This document shows positions 24,876-35,182 of a stretch of 64,000 nt of DNA, one piece after another. The notes beneath the pieces were generated by a model that saw only the letters and a list, made by a program, of their open reading frames with translations, made no database searches and had not been told where the DNA came from. The stretch spans positions 1-64,000 of the forward strand of contig NZ_QARE02000003.1 of the NCBI RefSeq assembly GCF_003052515.2, read 5' to 3'. The translations under genes and the position numbers were made by a program. Numbering within the stretch: position 1 is the first letter of the stretch; every line of letters starts with the position of its first letter. The stretch is from Pseudomonas sp. RIT409. Lineage in GTDB: Bacteria > Pseudomonadota > Gammaproteobacteria > Pseudomonadales > Pseudomonadaceae.

Positions 24876-25620
24876 GAACGCCTTCCAGGAGTGAATCGAA
24901 TTTTGACTGCATGCCTTTCTGCGCGGAGTCGACGGCGGTGTCCTCGGCTTTCTGCACCACCGCGTCCTGTACCTTTTGCGCGACCGTCGGAGTGCCCGGC
25001 GCCTGCGGCAGGGTGTTGGTACCGGCGATCTGGGCTTGCGTCGGCGTCTGGCGCAGGACATCGGCGCCGCGCACGGCCACGACCTGGTTGTTGTCCACCA
25101 GCACCCTCAGCCCATCGGATGAGAACCAGATGCCGTCCTTGCGCAACGAGTTGGCGTCGAAGGCGACTTTCCATTGGCTCTTTTCTTCCGAGCGGAAGAA
25201 GGCGGCGACGCCGACATACCCGGTGGCCTTGTTCAAAGGCCACTGGTTGTTCTGCCCCATGCCGGGGAGCAGGGTGATTTCCTGGCTGTCAATCAAGGTG
25301 TTGCCGAGCGCCTTCTGCGGGTCGCTCCACAACGAATCGGGGTCGGTGGACGCAAAGCGTTCGAGCGCCGTGAGCTGATAAACCCGCAGCACCACCGACA
25401 AGGGCTTGCCCGACTCATCGGGGTTCAGCTGATTGCCACCGTCGGACGTCAGAATCACCTTCTCTTTGTCGCCGAACAGCATGTCGCCCGCCCAAGTGTC
25501 GTCGACCCGCTTTCCAGCCCGCTCGGTGATGCCACAGGCGGTCAACGCCAGCAGCATCGCCAGAAGAGTCAGCCCCTTCGCCCAGCTCGCGCCGGCACGT
25601 TCCATGTTGTGCATATTCAT
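24868..25620 (-). CDS. tssJ: T6SS outer-membrane lipoprotein TssJ with C-terminal extension
   Basis: 250 aa. The signal peptide ends in a lipobox (LLALTAC then G, Cys about residue 29), so the mature protein is lipidated and probably sent to the outer membrane. The transthyretin-like domain follows (LSVVLRVYQLTALERF, SLWSDPQKALGNTLIDSQEITLLPG, VGVAAFFR). About 60 residues past the usual end are rich in Gln, Thr, Pro and Ala (TPTQAQIAG... to EGVHE). Most TssJ proteins are 150-190 aa, so this tail is unusual. 24 bp separate it from tssH. Confidence 0.93.
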   Translation of the reverse strand: MNMHNMERAGASWAKGLTLLAMLLALTACGITERAGKRVDDTWAGDMLFGDKEKVILTSDGGNQLNPDESGKPLSVVLRVYQLTALERFASTDPDSLWSDPQKALGNTLIDSQEITLLPGMGQNNQWPLNKATGYVGVAAFFRSEEKSQWKVAFDANSLRKDGIWFSSDGLRVLVDNNQVVAVRGADVLRQTPTQAQIAGTNTLPQAPGTPTVAQKVQDAVVQKAEDTAVDSAQKGMQSKFDSLLEGVHE

Positions 25621-25644
25621 GACTACTACCTATGAATGCTCGAA

Positions 25645-28242
25645 TCAGGTGAGGCGGTAGGCGAAATCGCCATCGCTGCCCAGTTCGATGTCCAGCCTTT
25701 GGATCGGTTTGTCCTGCGCCATGCGCTCCAGCACGTGCTGTGCAAGCTCGGGCATCAGCGTCTTGGACAGGATGTTGTCGATGTTGCGCGCGCCGCTGTC
25801 GACCTCGGTGCAACGGGCGGCGATGGCCGAGACCAGTGAGTCGTCGTAGCCAAGCACCGCTTGGTGGTTGCGTTCGAAACGCTTGCGAATGCGCTCCAGC
25901 TTCAAGGCCACGATGCGTTGCAGAATCGCGTCCTGCACCGGGTAATAAGGCACGATGGACAAGCGGCCCAGGAACGCGGGCTTGAACACCTGGTTCAACT
26001 CGTCGCGCAAACCGTCGACGATCTGCTCGGGCGTTGGCTGCTCGGCGGCATTCAGGCACCACTGCATGATCCGGTCTGTGCCCGTGTTCGACGTCAGGAT
26101 GATCACGGTATTGCGGAAGTTGATTTCACGGCCTTCACCGTCGTCGAGCACGCCCTTGTCGAATACTTGAAAGAAGAGTTCCAGCACGTCGGGGTGGGCT
26201 TTTTCCACTTCATCGAGCAGCACGACGCTGTAGGGCTTGCGCCGCACCGCTTCGGTCAGCACGCCGCCTTCACCGTAACCGACATAGCCGGGCGGCGAGC
26301 CTTTCAGGCTGGAAACGGTGTGCGCTTCCTGGTATTCGGACATATTGATGGTGATGACATTGCGCTCGCCGCCGTACAGCGTGTCGGCCAGCGCCAGGGC
26401 GGTTTCGGTCTTGCCGACGCCGCTGGGGCCGAGCAGCAGGAATACGCCGATGGGCTTGTTCGGATCTTCCATGCGTGCGCGGGAAATCTTGATCCGCTTG
26501 CCGATCTCCAGCAGCGCGTGGTCCTGGCCCAGTACGCGCTCGCCCAGCAACGCAGGCAAGCGTTGCACCGTCTCGATTTCGTCGCGCAGCATCTTGCCGA
26601 GGGGAATGCCGGTCCAGCCGGAAATCACTTCGCCGATGGTGCCGCCGTCGACCAGCGCATGCACCAGGGGTTGCTCGCCTTGAACCGTGCCAAGCTCAGC
26701 GTGCAGGGCAGCAATCTCGTTCGCGTCCGGCGCCTCGTGTTCACTCGCCTGTGCCAGCTTATCGACCAGCTCAAGCTCGCGTTGCCATTGCTGTTGGAGG
26801 GCTTCACGGTGTTGCTGAGCGGCCTTGAGCTCGTCGTCGAGTGCCGCAAGGCGGCGCGTATGGTCGCTGCCCCGTGACGATTCCTGGGTGAGGACGGTGA
26901 TTTCCGACTCCAGGTTTTCAATGAGCCGCTTGCAATCTTCCAGTGCGCCGGGTTGGGCAGACTGCGCCAGCGCCACGCGTGCGCAGGCTGTGTCCAGCAC
27001 GCTGACGGCTTTGTCCGGCAACTGACGCCCGGTGATGTACCGATTGGACAGGCGGACGGCCTGCACCAAGGCTTCGTCCATCACCCTGACCTTGTGGTGC
27101 GCCTGCATCTTGCCCAGCAGGCCACGCAGCATGTGAATGGCTTTCTCCTCGTCGGGCTCTTCGACTTTGACCACCTGGAAGCGGCGGGCGAGGGCGGCGT
27201 CTTTCTCAAAATACTTCTTGTATTCCGCCCAGGTCGTGGCGGCGATGGTGCGCAGTTCGCCGCGGGCCAGCGCCGGTTTGAGCAGGTTGGCGGCGTCGTT
27301 CTGCCCGGCCTGGCCCCCGGAGCCGATCAGGGTATGGGCTTCGTCGATGAACAGGATGATCGGGTGAAGACTGCGTTTCGTTTCTTCGATGACCGATTTC
27401 AAACGGTTTTCGAATTCGCCCTTGACCCCAGCGCCCGCTTGCAACAGGCCCAGGTCCAGCGTGTGGATCGCCACGTCCTTCAGCACCGAAGGCACGTCGC
27501 CCTGAACGATGCGCAGCGCCAGGCCCTCGACCACGGCAGTTTTGCCCACGCCGGCTTCGCCCGTGAGGATCGGGTTGTTTTGCCGACGACGGGTCAGGAT
27601 ATCCACCATCTGGCGCACTTCGAATTCCCGACCCAGCACCGGATCGATCCGGCCTTCGCGGGCGTTCTGCGTGAGGTTGACGGTGTACTGGTCCAGCGCA
27701 GGGGTCTTGCCGTTGCCGGCGAGTGGACGGCTGGCCGCTGCCTCTGATGGGCTCAGTGGCTTGGCCAGACGCGATTCAGGACTGGACTCCACGAGGGCGG
27801 CGAGATTGACTCGCAGGTCGTCGGCGTTGATTTTTTCCAGTTCGATGGCCGAGCCGACGATCACGCGGCGCAGTTCATCGTCATCCAGCAGCGCCTGGAT
27901 CAGGTAGCCCGTGCGGATCTGACTCTGACCGAACTCGATCGACGCCAGCAGCCAGGCTTGCTCGATCATGCGGGTAATATGCGGGGACAAGGCGGGCGTG
28001 CGGGTGTTGCCCTTTTTGAACGTGCCCAGTGCTGTCACCAGTTGCGCCTGCAGGCGCTCGGGTACGACATCGTAATGACGAAGAATGGCCGGCAGGTCGT
28101 TGTCGCTGCCTTCGAGCAGTTGCAGCAACAGGTGTTCGACTTCCACGTCGTAATGATGCTCGGCAAGGCACAGCGCGGCAGCGCCTTCCGTGGCCGTGCG
28201 ACTGGTTTCGTTGAGCTTGGCGAACAGCGACTTCAGGTTCAC
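25645..28242 (-). CDS. tssH: T6SS sheath-recycling AAA+ ATPase TssH (ClpV)
   Basis: 865-aa ATPase that disassembles contracted TssB/TssC sheaths. The N domain starts at [15 protein letters not shown]. The first AAA domain has Walker [10 protein letters not shown] and Walker [13 protein letters not shown], then a coiled-coil middle region, then the second AAA domain with GPSGVGKTE and [12 protein letters not shown]. The GTG start at 28242 overlaps the tssG stop (GTGA); the longer open frame upstream does not match the family. Confidence 0.95.
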   Translation of the reverse strand: MNLKSLFAKLNETSRTATEGAAALCLAEHHYDVEVEHLLLQLLEGSDNDLPAILRHYDVVPERLQAQLVTALGTFKKGNTRTPALSPHITRMIEQAWLLASIEFGQSQIRTGYLIQALLDDDELRRVIVGSAIELEKINADDLRVNLAALVESSPESRLAKPLSPSEAAASRPLAGNGKTPALDQYTVNLTQNAREGRIDPVLGREFEVRQMVDILTRRRQNNPILTGEAGVGKTAVVEGLALRIVQGDVPSVLKDVAIHTLDLGLLQAGAGVKGEFENRLKSVIEETKRSLHPIILFIDEAHTLIGSGGQAGQNDAANLLKPALARGELRTIAATTWAEYKKYFEKDAALARRFQVVKVEEPDEEKAIHMLRGLLGKMQAHHKVRVMDEALVQAVRLSNRYITGRQLPDKAVSVLDTACARVALAQSAQPGALEDCKRLIENLESEITVLTQESSRGSDHTRRLAALDDELKAAQQHREALQQQWQRELELVDKLAQASEHEAPDANEIAALHAELGTVQGEQPLVHALVDGGTIGEVISGWTGIPLGKMLRDEIETVQRLPALLGERVLGQDHALLEIGKRIKISRARMEDPNKPIGVFLLLGPSGVGKTETALALADTLYGGERNVITINMSEYQEAHTVSSLKGSPPGYVGYGEGGVLTEAVRRKPYSVVLLDEVEKAHPDVLELFFQVFDKGVLDDGEGREINFRNTVIILTSNTGTDRIMQWCLNAAEQPTPEQIVDGLRDELNQVFKPAFLGRLSIVPYYPVQDAILQRIVALKLERIRKRFERNHQAVLGYDDSLVSAIAARCTEVDSGARNIDNILSKTLMPELAQHVLERMAQDKPIQRLDIELGSDGDFAYRLT

Positions 28243-29309
28243 AGGGAGACCCCATCGAAAGGAATATTGAAAACGGCGCAGCGGGAAGGCTCGACTTCGA
28301 CGTCCGGACGCTTGAGCCAGCCCAGCCACCCCAGCGCGACATTGCCCTGGCGACCCAGGCGGGCAAGGGGCACGGCCTCACGCGCAAGGGTGGGTGCAAT
28401 TTGAAAGTCCAGCTGGGCGCCCACGTAGAAACGCACCAGTTCCACCAGCTTTTGGTAGTCCTCGGTGGCCGGTTGAAAACGCTGGTAATCCGCGAGCTGT
28501 AACGGACCGATCTCAATCCGCACGCATGACTGGTAATCCCAGACACGGTTGCCCGCTACGGCGCTCTGCCCGAGCACCGCGTTCTTACGGCCCAGTTGGG
28601 TCCACTGGCTGACATCCAGCTTCAGCCAGCGTCCGGCAAACTGGCTCACCTTGAACGGCAGCGAGAAATAAAAGCCGAGCATCACCTGCAGGTTGAGGGC
28701 GTTGCGCGGGTTCTGCGCGAACATTCCCGAGAAGTAGCTGAACAATTCACGACGCAGCGGCGAGCCACCGGGGCCGAACTTCTGCTTTTGCGCTTGAGGT
28801 CCGAAACCCACCAGGTTGAGCAGATACCGGTCGAAGTTCGAACTGCCGGTGCGCTCGTACTCGATGTAGAACTTGTACTTTTGCCACGCCTCGTAGAACA
28901 GCGTGGTCATGCGGTGCGAAAACAGGTCGAAAAAAGCGTGTGCGGCGTCGTCGCGGTACTGGATATGCCGTTCCATCAGCAATTCGGTATACGGGCGCGG
29001 CAAGACACCGGAAGGGCCGACCAGCCCCATGAACGTGACCTGCACCTCCGACAGCGGCAAACCGGCGGACGAGACTTTCCCCTCGCGCTCGAATTTCAGG
29101 TCACTGACTTCACTGGCGGGGAAGTTCAGGGAGAGCTGAGAGCGGAAGCGCAGCGGATCCTCATGGGGCCGCGTCTGCAGGTCCATGCGCCCGTTTCTGC
29201 TGTAATGCAGGCGGAGCAAACGCACCAATTGAAAGAACTCGAATCGGTGCGGCTCAGCCCGTGCCTGATCAATCAGACCAGGGGTTGATCGCCGGTTCGC
29301 GGAGGCCAT
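28239..29309 (-). CDS. tssG: T6SS baseplate protein TssG
   Basis: 356 aa; the opening FEFFQLVRLLRLHY and the internal LPLSEVQVTFMGLVGPSGVLP motif are characteristic of TssG, part of the baseplate wedge with TssE, TssF and TssK. It overlaps tssF by 37 bp and tssH by 4 bp. The last residues ([10 protein letters not shown]) lie directly on the clpV start. Confidence 0.95.
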   Translation of the reverse strand: MASANRRSTPGLIDQARAEPHRFEFFQLVRLLRLHYSRNGRMDLQTRPHEDPLRFRSQLSLNFPASEVSDLKFEREGKVSSAGLPLSEVQVTFMGLVGPSGVLPRPYTELLMERHIQYRDDAAHAFFDLFSHRMTTLFYEAWQKYKFYIEYERTGSSNFDRYLLNLVGFGPQAQKQKFGPGGSPLRRELFSYFSGMFAQNPRNALNLQVMLGFYFSLPFKVSQFAGRWLKLDVSQWTQLGRKNAVLGQSAVAGNRVWDYQSCVRIEIGPLQLADYQRFQPATEDYQKLVELVRFYVGAQLDFQIAPTLAREAVPLARLGRQGNVALGWLGWLKRPDVEVEPSRCAVFNIPFDGVSL

Positions 29310-31105
29310 TGGACCACTCTCTTTTCACGTTGCAAGGTGCGCAGGGTTAATTGGGTAAAGCTGTTGATGGAGCAGTACTGGCCGAAGAAATGGTCCAGCA
29401 CCATGCCGAACAGGAACACGCCGCTGCCGGTGTACTGGCTTTCATCGAAGGTGAGGGTGATGCCCACGCCGCGAACGAAGTTGGGCCGCGGATGACCAAT
29501 GCGAGCGACCACCGGCTCGCTGCCGACCGACACGATGCCGTTGATCTGCTTACGGATCGCCGACGTGTTGCGGTAGTTGTACAAGGACAGCAGTTCCAGC
29601 AGCACGTCACGCCCTTTGGACACCAGCGACATGTGGTTCAACGACAGGTGTGAAATCAGCCGCCAGATCACGCCGTTACCCAGCGGCACGCGGACCGAGG
29701 CGGTGGGTTTGCGCAGGCAGCGAATGTCCTGGATCACCACGTTTGCCGGAATGTTGAAGTCCCCGCGCTCGCCGCCGAAGGGCAGCATCAGCGGCACATC
29801 GCGGTTGCTGCACGTCAATTGCAGGCTCAGGGTGTCGTTGTTGGAATCGATCAATTCCAGATCCCGGTCAACGACCCGGATGTACATGTGCGTCCCCTCG
29901 CTCTGCACGGTTTGCACCGGTCGACGCCTGGCAATCCAGAAGCTGTCGCCAGGGCCATGATCGGCCCGCGGATCGAAGAAGGGGTGACAGGTCGCAACAT
30001 GATCGACCCCGCCCAGCTTCTTAACGCGACGCACTCGATCGATGGACACCACTTCAGCCGAAGCCTGAAGGCGTACGTCGGGCTTCACGGTATATTCGTG
30101 CTGTGCGTGCGTCAGCTTGATCGGCTCGGCCTGCTGGCGGAACAGATTGATGATCGGCGTGCAGTTGAGCTTGAAATTGGCACGGCCGATGTTTTGCGTC
30201 AGGCGCGCCAGACGATCGTTCAGGTCGTAGTCGGAGAAGTAGAAGTTGATCTCGATCCGGTCAAGCGCCTTGCCTGCCAGGATTCGGCCGAACCCGGACA
30301 GGTCGAAAAACATGAATTTGTCCGGGAAGGTGAAGTACTCATGCAGCAGCCGATACCCGAGGAATGAACGCTCCGAATAGTCCACGAGCCCTTCGTCGAG
30401 GCCGTAACCGACGGCCTTGAGCGCATTGAGCGGCAGGGCCACCTCCCGATTCCGCCCTTGTTCCTGAAAGCTGATGGTCGCCTTGGCCAGGTTGTTGAAC
30501 AGCAGCTCGTACAGCTGCAGCATCAGCGTGCTTTCCCCGTCGAGGAAGAAGCGCAGACGGTCCATTTCCATCTGCCCGAACAGGGTGTCGCCGGTTGCAG
30601 CAAGGCCGAGGCGCAATCGTGCAACCAGGTCGGCGCTGTGGCCGTTGAAGGCAGAGCGTTCCATCTCCACGAAGGAGGCTTGCTGCACCGTGATTGGCCA
30701 GAGCTCCACGGGGTAGCAGGTGCGGAATTTGCACACCACGCCGTCAACCGGATTGGCATGCAGTTCGGTATGGCGGGCAACCCGGTAGGCTTCGGTGACC
30801 TTCTCGTGCTTGCCCAGGCTGAATTCAACGATGGACATCGACGGAGTAGGGCGCAGGTAATGCGGGTAAAGCACCTCGAGAAACGATTCGACGATCTCGG
30901 GAAACTCATCATCCAGTTTCTTGTGGACACGGGCAGCCAGAAACGAAAACGCCTCGATCAAACGCTCGGTATGCGGGTCTTCACAGTTATCGCCGTCGAT
31001 GAGCAACCGTGAAGCGATTTTCGGGTACTGGCTCGCGAACTCCTGGCCCAGAAAGCGCAGGTGCGACAGTTCCTTTTCGTAATAGGGGAGCAGATCGTCG
31101 AGCAT
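29273..31105 (-). CDS. tssF: T6SS baseplate protein TssF
   Basis: 610 aa, the standard length. The start LLPYYEKELSHLRFLGQEFA and the DPHTERLIEAFSFLAARVHKKLDDEFPE segment are diagnostic of TssF. The tssE stop and tssF start share one base (TGATG), so the two wedge proteins are translationally coupled. Confidence 0.96.
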   Translation of the reverse strand: MLDDLLPYYEKELSHLRFLGQEFASQYPKIASRLLIDGDNCEDPHTERLIEAFSFLAARVHKKLDDEFPEIVESFLEVLYPHYLRPTPSMSIVEFSLGKHEKVTEAYRVARHTELHANPVDGVVCKFRTCYPVELWPITVQQASFVEMERSAFNGHSADLVARLRLGLAATGDTLFGQMEMDRLRFFLDGESTLMLQLYELLFNNLAKATISFQEQGRNREVALPLNALKAVGYGLDEGLVDYSERSFLGYRLLHEYFTFPDKFMFFDLSGFGRILAGKALDRIEINFYFSDYDLNDRLARLTQNIGRANFKLNCTPIINLFRQQAEPIKLTHAQHEYTVKPDVRLQASAEVVSIDRVRRVKKLGGVDHVATCHPFFDPRADHGPGDSFWIARRRPVQTVQSEGTHMYIRVVDRDLELIDSNNDTLSLQLTCSNRDVPLMLPFGGERGDFNIPANVVIQDIRCLRKPTASVRVPLGNGVIWRLISHLSLNHMSLVSKGRDVLLELLSLYNYRNTSAIRKQINGIVSVGSEPVVARIGHPRPNFVRGVGITLTFDESQYTGSGVFLFGMVLDHFFGQYCSINSFTQLTLRTLQREKRVVQWPPRTGDQPLV

Positions 31106-31587
31106 CAGTTGAGGTTCTGTACTTTGTATTCCTGGGTGTTCACTTGCAGCACCGCATCAAACGAAACCTGACGCGAAACATCCTGCAGGCGCAGTACGGC
31201 GTCCACGCGAAAGGTCAGCATGCGTTGGCCGGTTTGTTGTGCCAGTAGTTGCACCTTCACGCTGCGAAAACGTCGGTCTCCCACCGAAATCGCCTTTTCC
31301 AGCTGGCGCTGGATGAGCAGGCGATCCTCAGGGTCGAGCACACTTTTGCTGGTGAAATCAGGCATGCCGTAGTCGAGAATCGTGCCATCCAGCTGGGGAA
31401 AGCCGCCGAGCTCCTCCGCCACCAGGGACTGGCGAGTGTTCACCAGGATCTCCAGGTCGCGGACGATGCTGGCCTTGTAATCGGCCAGCGAACACAGCCG
31501 TTGCGACGACGCTTCGGTGGATTGGTGCGGACGGTCGTCCAGCAACCGATCCAGCAGTGACGGCAACAGCTTGTGTTGGCTACTCAT
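31105..31587 (-). CDS. tssE: T6SS baseplate protein TssE (gp25-like)
   Basis: 160-aa lysozyme-like gp25 homologue that starts sheath polymerisation. LPSLLDRLLDD at the start, then NTRQSLVAEELGGFPQLDGTILDYGMPDF and the following RLLIQRQLEKAI match the family. The ATG at 31587 has GGAGGC before it; the frame extends upstream without homology. 25 bp separate it from tssC. Confidence 0.95.
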   Translation of the reverse strand: MSSQHKLLPSLLDRLLDDRPHQSTEASSQRLCSLADYKASIVRDLEILVNTRQSLVAEELGGFPQLDGTILDYGMPDFTSKSVLDPEDRLLIQRQLEKAISVGDRRFRSVKVQLLAQQTGQRMLTFRVDAVLRLQDVSRQVSFDAVLQVNTQEYKVQNLN

Positions 31588-31612
31588 ATTGCCTCCCTGG
31601 CAACGGCATCGA

Positions 31613-33115
31613 TCAACCGCGTGTGGACTGCGGCAACTCGGCAACCAGCCGCAGAGACGCGGTCAGTTCATCCAGTTGGTAGTGCGGGCGCAGGTACGTC
31701 ACGGCCTTGTAGACGCCCGGCTTGCCAGGCACTTCGAACACCTCGGCGCGGGCTTCACGCAGTGGGAATTTGGCCTTGGCTTCCTGGCTGGCGGTGTCGT
31801 CGAGCAGCACGTAGCTGGACAGCCATTTGTTCAGGAACAGTTCGACATCCTTGCGCGAAGCGAAACTGCCAACCTTGTCGCGCATGATCGCCTTCATGTA
31901 GTGAGCGATACGCGACGTCGCGAAGATGTACTGCAGTTGCGCGGAAAGGCGCGCGTTGGCGTTGGCGATGTCGGTGTTGTACTGCTTTTGTTTCTGTGTC
32001 GACTGAGTGCCGAAAAACGCTGCGTAGTCCGTGCCCTTGCAGTGCACCAGCGGGATGAACCCCAGGTCCGACAGCTCCTTTTCGCGGCGGTCGGTGATGG
32101 CGATTTCGGTCGGGCACTTGAGGGCGATTTCGCCATCATCGGTCTTAAAGGTGTGGGTCGGCAGGCCTTCGACGAGGCCGCCGCCCTCGACGCCGCGAAT
32201 CGCTACACACCAGCCGTAGCGCGAGAAGGCGTCGGTGACCCGGGTCCCCAGCGCATAAGCGGCGTTCATCCACAGGTATTTGTTGTGGTCGCGGCCGTCC
32301 ACGCTTTCGACGAAGTTGAATTCTTCGACGGGGGTGGTATCCGGCCCGTAGGGCAGACGACCCAGCACATGGGGCAGGGTGAGGCCGACGTAACGGGAAT
32401 CTTCCGAGTTGCGGAAGGACTTCCACTTGGCGTATTCGACGGTGTCGAAAATCTTCGCCAGATCGCGCGGGCCCGACATGTCGGTGAACGAGTCCCAGCC
32501 AAACAGCTCCGGCGACGCCGCGGAAATGAACGGTGCATGGGCGGCCGCAGCAACGTGGGAAATTTCTTCGAGCAGGTACATGTCTTCCGGGTTGCGATTG
32601 AATTCGTAATCGCCCAGCAGCATGCCGAAGGGAGCCCCACCGAAGGTGCCGTACTCTTCTTCGTAGATCTTCTTGAACAGCGCGCTCTGGTCGAATTCGG
32701 ACGAGGCCTTGAGATCGCGCACCAGGTCTTTTTTCGACGCATTGAGCAGATGGATTTTCAGTGTGGTGCTGGTTTCGGTCTGATCGACCTGGTACTTCAG
32801 GCCACGCCAGGAAGCTTCCAACTGCTGGAACTCGCGGGCGTGCATGATTTCGTTCATCTGCTCGGAGAGCATCGAGTCGATTTCCGCGATCCGCGCGTCC
32901 AGCACGGCGATCAGGTCTTTGCTCGGGGTCACCTCGCCTTCGAGGACTTGGCCGACCAGCTCACCGATCAGGTCACGGGTGCGGGTGCGCTCGGTTTCGG
33001 AGCGGGCGACACGGCTTTCGGAAATGATGCTGTCGAGCAGCGAGGATTGGGGCGCGAAGTTTTCCACTTCCACCAGATCGGCATCCTGCTGAGCCACGGT
33101 TTGTTTATCGTTCAT
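31613..33115 (-). CDS. tssC: T6SS contractile sheath large subunit TssC
   Basis: 500 aa; the LEASWRGLKYQVDQTETSTTLKIHLLNASKKDL region and the SRIAHYMKAIMRDKVGSFASR segment near the C-terminus are strongly conserved in TssC. It forms the helical sheath with TssB. AGGAGCACGACG precedes the ATG, 14 bp after the tssB stop. Length is standard. Confidence 0.97.
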   Translation of the reverse strand: MNDKQTVAQQDADLVEVENFAPQSSLLDSIISESRVARSETERTRTRDLIGELVGQVLEGEVTPSKDLIAVLDARIAEIDSMLSEQMNEIMHAREFQQLEASWRGLKYQVDQTETSTTLKIHLLNASKKDLVRDLKASSEFDQSALFKKIYEEEYGTFGGAPFGMLLGDYEFNRNPEDMYLLEEISHVAAAAHAPFISAASPELFGWDSFTDMSGPRDLAKIFDTVEYAKWKSFRNSEDSRYVGLTLPHVLGRLPYGPDTTPVEEFNFVESVDGRDHNKYLWMNAAYALGTRVTDAFSRYGWCVAIRGVEGGGLVEGLPTHTFKTDDGEIALKCPTEIAITDRREKELSDLGFIPLVHCKGTDYAAFFGTQSTQKQKQYNTDIANANARLSAQLQYIFATSRIAHYMKAIMRDKVGSFASRKDVELFLNKWLSSYVLLDDTASQEAKAKFPLREARAEVFEVPGKPGVYKAVTYLRPHYQLDELTASLRLVAELPQSTRG

Positions 33116-33129
33116 CGTCGTGCTCCTGC

Positions 33130-33663
33130 TTACTCTTTGGCATCGGTGGCAGGAGCAGCGGCTTCGCGGCCGAATTCCTTGCCCAGGGTTTTCAGCTTCT
33201 CGGTGTTTTGCAACACGTCCATCAGCAGCTCTTCAAGCTTGTCGTTGCCGCCCATCTTGTTGCGCAGGTCCGCCAGCTTATTGCGAACCTCGAGCAGCTT
33301 GCGCAGCGGTTCCACCTGCTTGACGACGTTCTGCGGCTCGAAATCCTCGAGGGTGTTGAAGTTGAGCTCGACGCCCAGCTGCGTGCCGTTCTTCGCCAGG
33401 GTGTTGTCGACCCGATAGGCCAGGCGCGGCTTGATGCCCTTGAGCACACCGTTGAAGTTATCGCGGTCGATGAAGATGAACTTGCGGTCCTTGAGCTTTG
33501 GCAAAGGCTCCAGCGGGTTGCCGGAGAAATCGCCCAGCACGCCGACGACAAAGGGCAGCTCTTTCTTTTCCTGAGCGTCGCCAATGTCCACGTCGTAGGT
33601 GATATGAACCCGAGGGGCGCGTACGCGGTCGAGTTTGTGCTGGGTACTTTCCTTCTTCGCCAT
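33130..33663 (-). CDS. tssB: T6SS contractile sheath small subunit TssB
   Basis: 177 aa; RVHITYDVDIGDAQEKKELPFVVGVLGDFSG and the D-RKFIFIDRDNF motif identify TssB, partner of TssC. GGAGATCACG precedes the ATG at 33663; twelve upstream codons in frame have no family match. The Ala/Thr-rich end carries no extra domain. Confidence 0.97.
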   Translation of the reverse strand: MAKKESTQHKLDRVRAPRVHITYDVDIGDAQEKKELPFVVGVLGDFSGNPLEPLPKLKDRKFIFIDRDNFNGVLKGIKPRLAYRVDNTLAKNGTQLGVELNFNTLEDFEPQNVVKQVEPLRKLLEVRNKLADLRNKMGGNDKLEELLMDVLQNTEKLKTLGKEFGREAAAPATDAKE

Positions 33664-33731
33664 CGTGATCTCCTGTGCGAGTAACTCGCTGCAATTCATT
33701 TGCGTGTCGGCCCGGCGATGGGCCGGACGCG

Positions 33732-34481
33732 TTACAGTCCTTCGATCGTCATCAGCAGGCGCTGACGAATCTCATCTTTCATTTCCATGATGCTGTCGTG
33801 GCCCACCAACTCTTCGAAGCTGGCGTTGCCTGCGATCTGGGTGCTGCTGCGAATGACCGAGTCGTCCGGCAGCGTCGAGCGCACCGGCGAGCTGATCACG
33901 CAGAAGGGCAGGTCGCCGAAATCCTTCAACCGCTCGAAACTGACCGGGAAACGCAGCCCTTCGAACAAGCGACCCAGGCCAGGCGATTTGCTGACGCAGT
34001 AAAACAGCACCAGGTAGTGCACGACGAAGCGATACAACTCGGCACTGCTGCGGTTCGGGTCCTGGATCACCTTGCGAAATCGCGCCAGATCGAACGAGTT
34101 GAAACCGACCACCCAGCGCGTTGGGCTGGTGATACGAATGGTCTGTCCGCTGGGTTGCAGGACCTTGTCGTATTCGAGCGGAAACAATTCGGGGGTGGTG
34201 CTGATCAGGTTCAAAGGCACTTCCAGTTCGCTGACCAACTGGAACGGAGACGCCGCGCCAATTCTGTCGTACAACCCCTTGAGCTCTTTGAAGTGATGTT
34301 GCGTCTCACGCCCGCTGCTGCGCTGTGCGCCTTGCAGGTATTCGCCGAACAACGTTTGCGGACGTATCAGCAGAGACAACGTGGCCAGGTAATCCGAAGC
34401 CTGGGCCTTGAGCACATCTGAGATGGCGCGTGTCTGGCTTCGCAGCTTGATCAATGCTTCTACATCGAACGTCTGAGTCAT
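33732..34481 (-). CDS. Unknown T6SS-operon leader protein
   Basis: 249-aa soluble protein heading the T6SS operon, 68 bp before tssB. I do not recognise a characterised domain. It has no signal peptide or membrane segment; helical N-terminal part (FDVEALIKLRSQTRAISDVLKAQ), then a middle region rich in beta-type sequence (PLEYDKVLQPSGQTIRITSPTRWVVGFNSFDL). The ATG at 34481 is preceded by AAGGA. Position alone suggests a T6SS accessory role, for example baseplate or sheath assembly (inference). Confidence 0.75.
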   Translation of the reverse strand: MTQTFDVEALIKLRSQTRAISDVLKAQASDYLATLSLLIRPQTLFGEYLQGAQRSSGRETQHHFKELKGLYDRIGAASPFQLVSELEVPLNLISTTPELFPLEYDKVLQPSGQTIRITSPTRWVVGFNSFDLARFRKVIQDPNRSSAELYRFVVHYLVLFYCVSKSPGLGRLFEGLRFPVSFERLKDFGDLPFCVISSPVRSTLPDDSVIRSSTQIAGNASFEELVGHDSIMEMKDEIRQRLLMTIEGL

Positions 34482-34693
34482 CGATACATCGTCCTTGAAC
34501 CCTTTTCTGCAACACCCTCGCAACCTCAGCAGGGCGACGAGAAGGGCTACGTGTTTCTCAACCGGCACACCTTTGCGACACGTTCGATCCCGGACCTACA
34601 GCATCACGAAATCGCCCCGCACGTTAGGTGAAAGTGGGGTGCTAGCAAACCAATATTGTCTAGCCAGCAGCGTCAGCTCAGGCATCATTTGGA

Positions 34694-34709
34694 GTAGGAA
34701 AGTTCCTAC
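34694..34709. promoter_or_regulatory. GTAGGAA-AG-TTCCTAC dyad in the T6SS promoter region
   Basis: Two perfect 7-bp arms around AG, 213 bp before the T6SS leader gene start, inside the 701-bp divergent spacer 34482-35182. It may be a regulator site or an RNA hairpin of the T6SS leader. No convincing sigma-54 element is visible nearby. Confidence 0.4.
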
Positions 34710-34796
34710 AGGCGGCAAGTTTTTCTCGTTTTTGATACACATCGCAATGATGCCTTAAAGCCATTATTAACCCGGATGAGGCCTGTAGAACCCGGT

Positions 34797-34832
34797 GAAA
34801 ACCTTATAAACAGGGGGTTTTCGGTTTTTTTT
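34797..34832 (+). terminator. Orphan intrinsic-terminator-like hairpin with T8 tract
   Basis: GAAAACC (34797-34803) pairs with GGTTTTC (34816-34822), followed two bases later by eight T residues. It reads as a plus-strand terminator although no plus-strand gene precedes it in the T6SS/M48 divergent spacer, so a small RNA ending here is possible. Confidence 0.4.
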
Positions 34833-35182
34833 GGATCCCTCTCACGCACAAAACTAAAGGTTAAAAAAGTGATCCGGTTCACCTGAAATGTGGGTGGTGA
34901 AAATGAATGTGCACTGCAACTTGTGTTTTACGTGGCGAATCGATGATGGCAACTGAGCGGAGGTCATCGTGTGAACCACACCCGATTCGCGGCATGCTGG
35001 GGTACTGAAAGAAAGGCATTTCGGGTATAACGCCGCCTGTCACATCGCGGCGGTCCATTGCGTCTGCGCTCGCGTCTGCCGACGGTGTGCAGGAGCGCGA
35101 AAACCTCGGAGTTTTTGTTAAAGGGAAGTTCTGCTCGCCGTGTTCCTTCAGCGGCGATGCACCGTTTGTAAGGTGTCGCACG

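Noticed and set aside
31517..33418. 633-codon open frame on the plus strand
   Set aside because: Shadow of tssC and tssB; no domain, low-complexity composition, no ribosome site.
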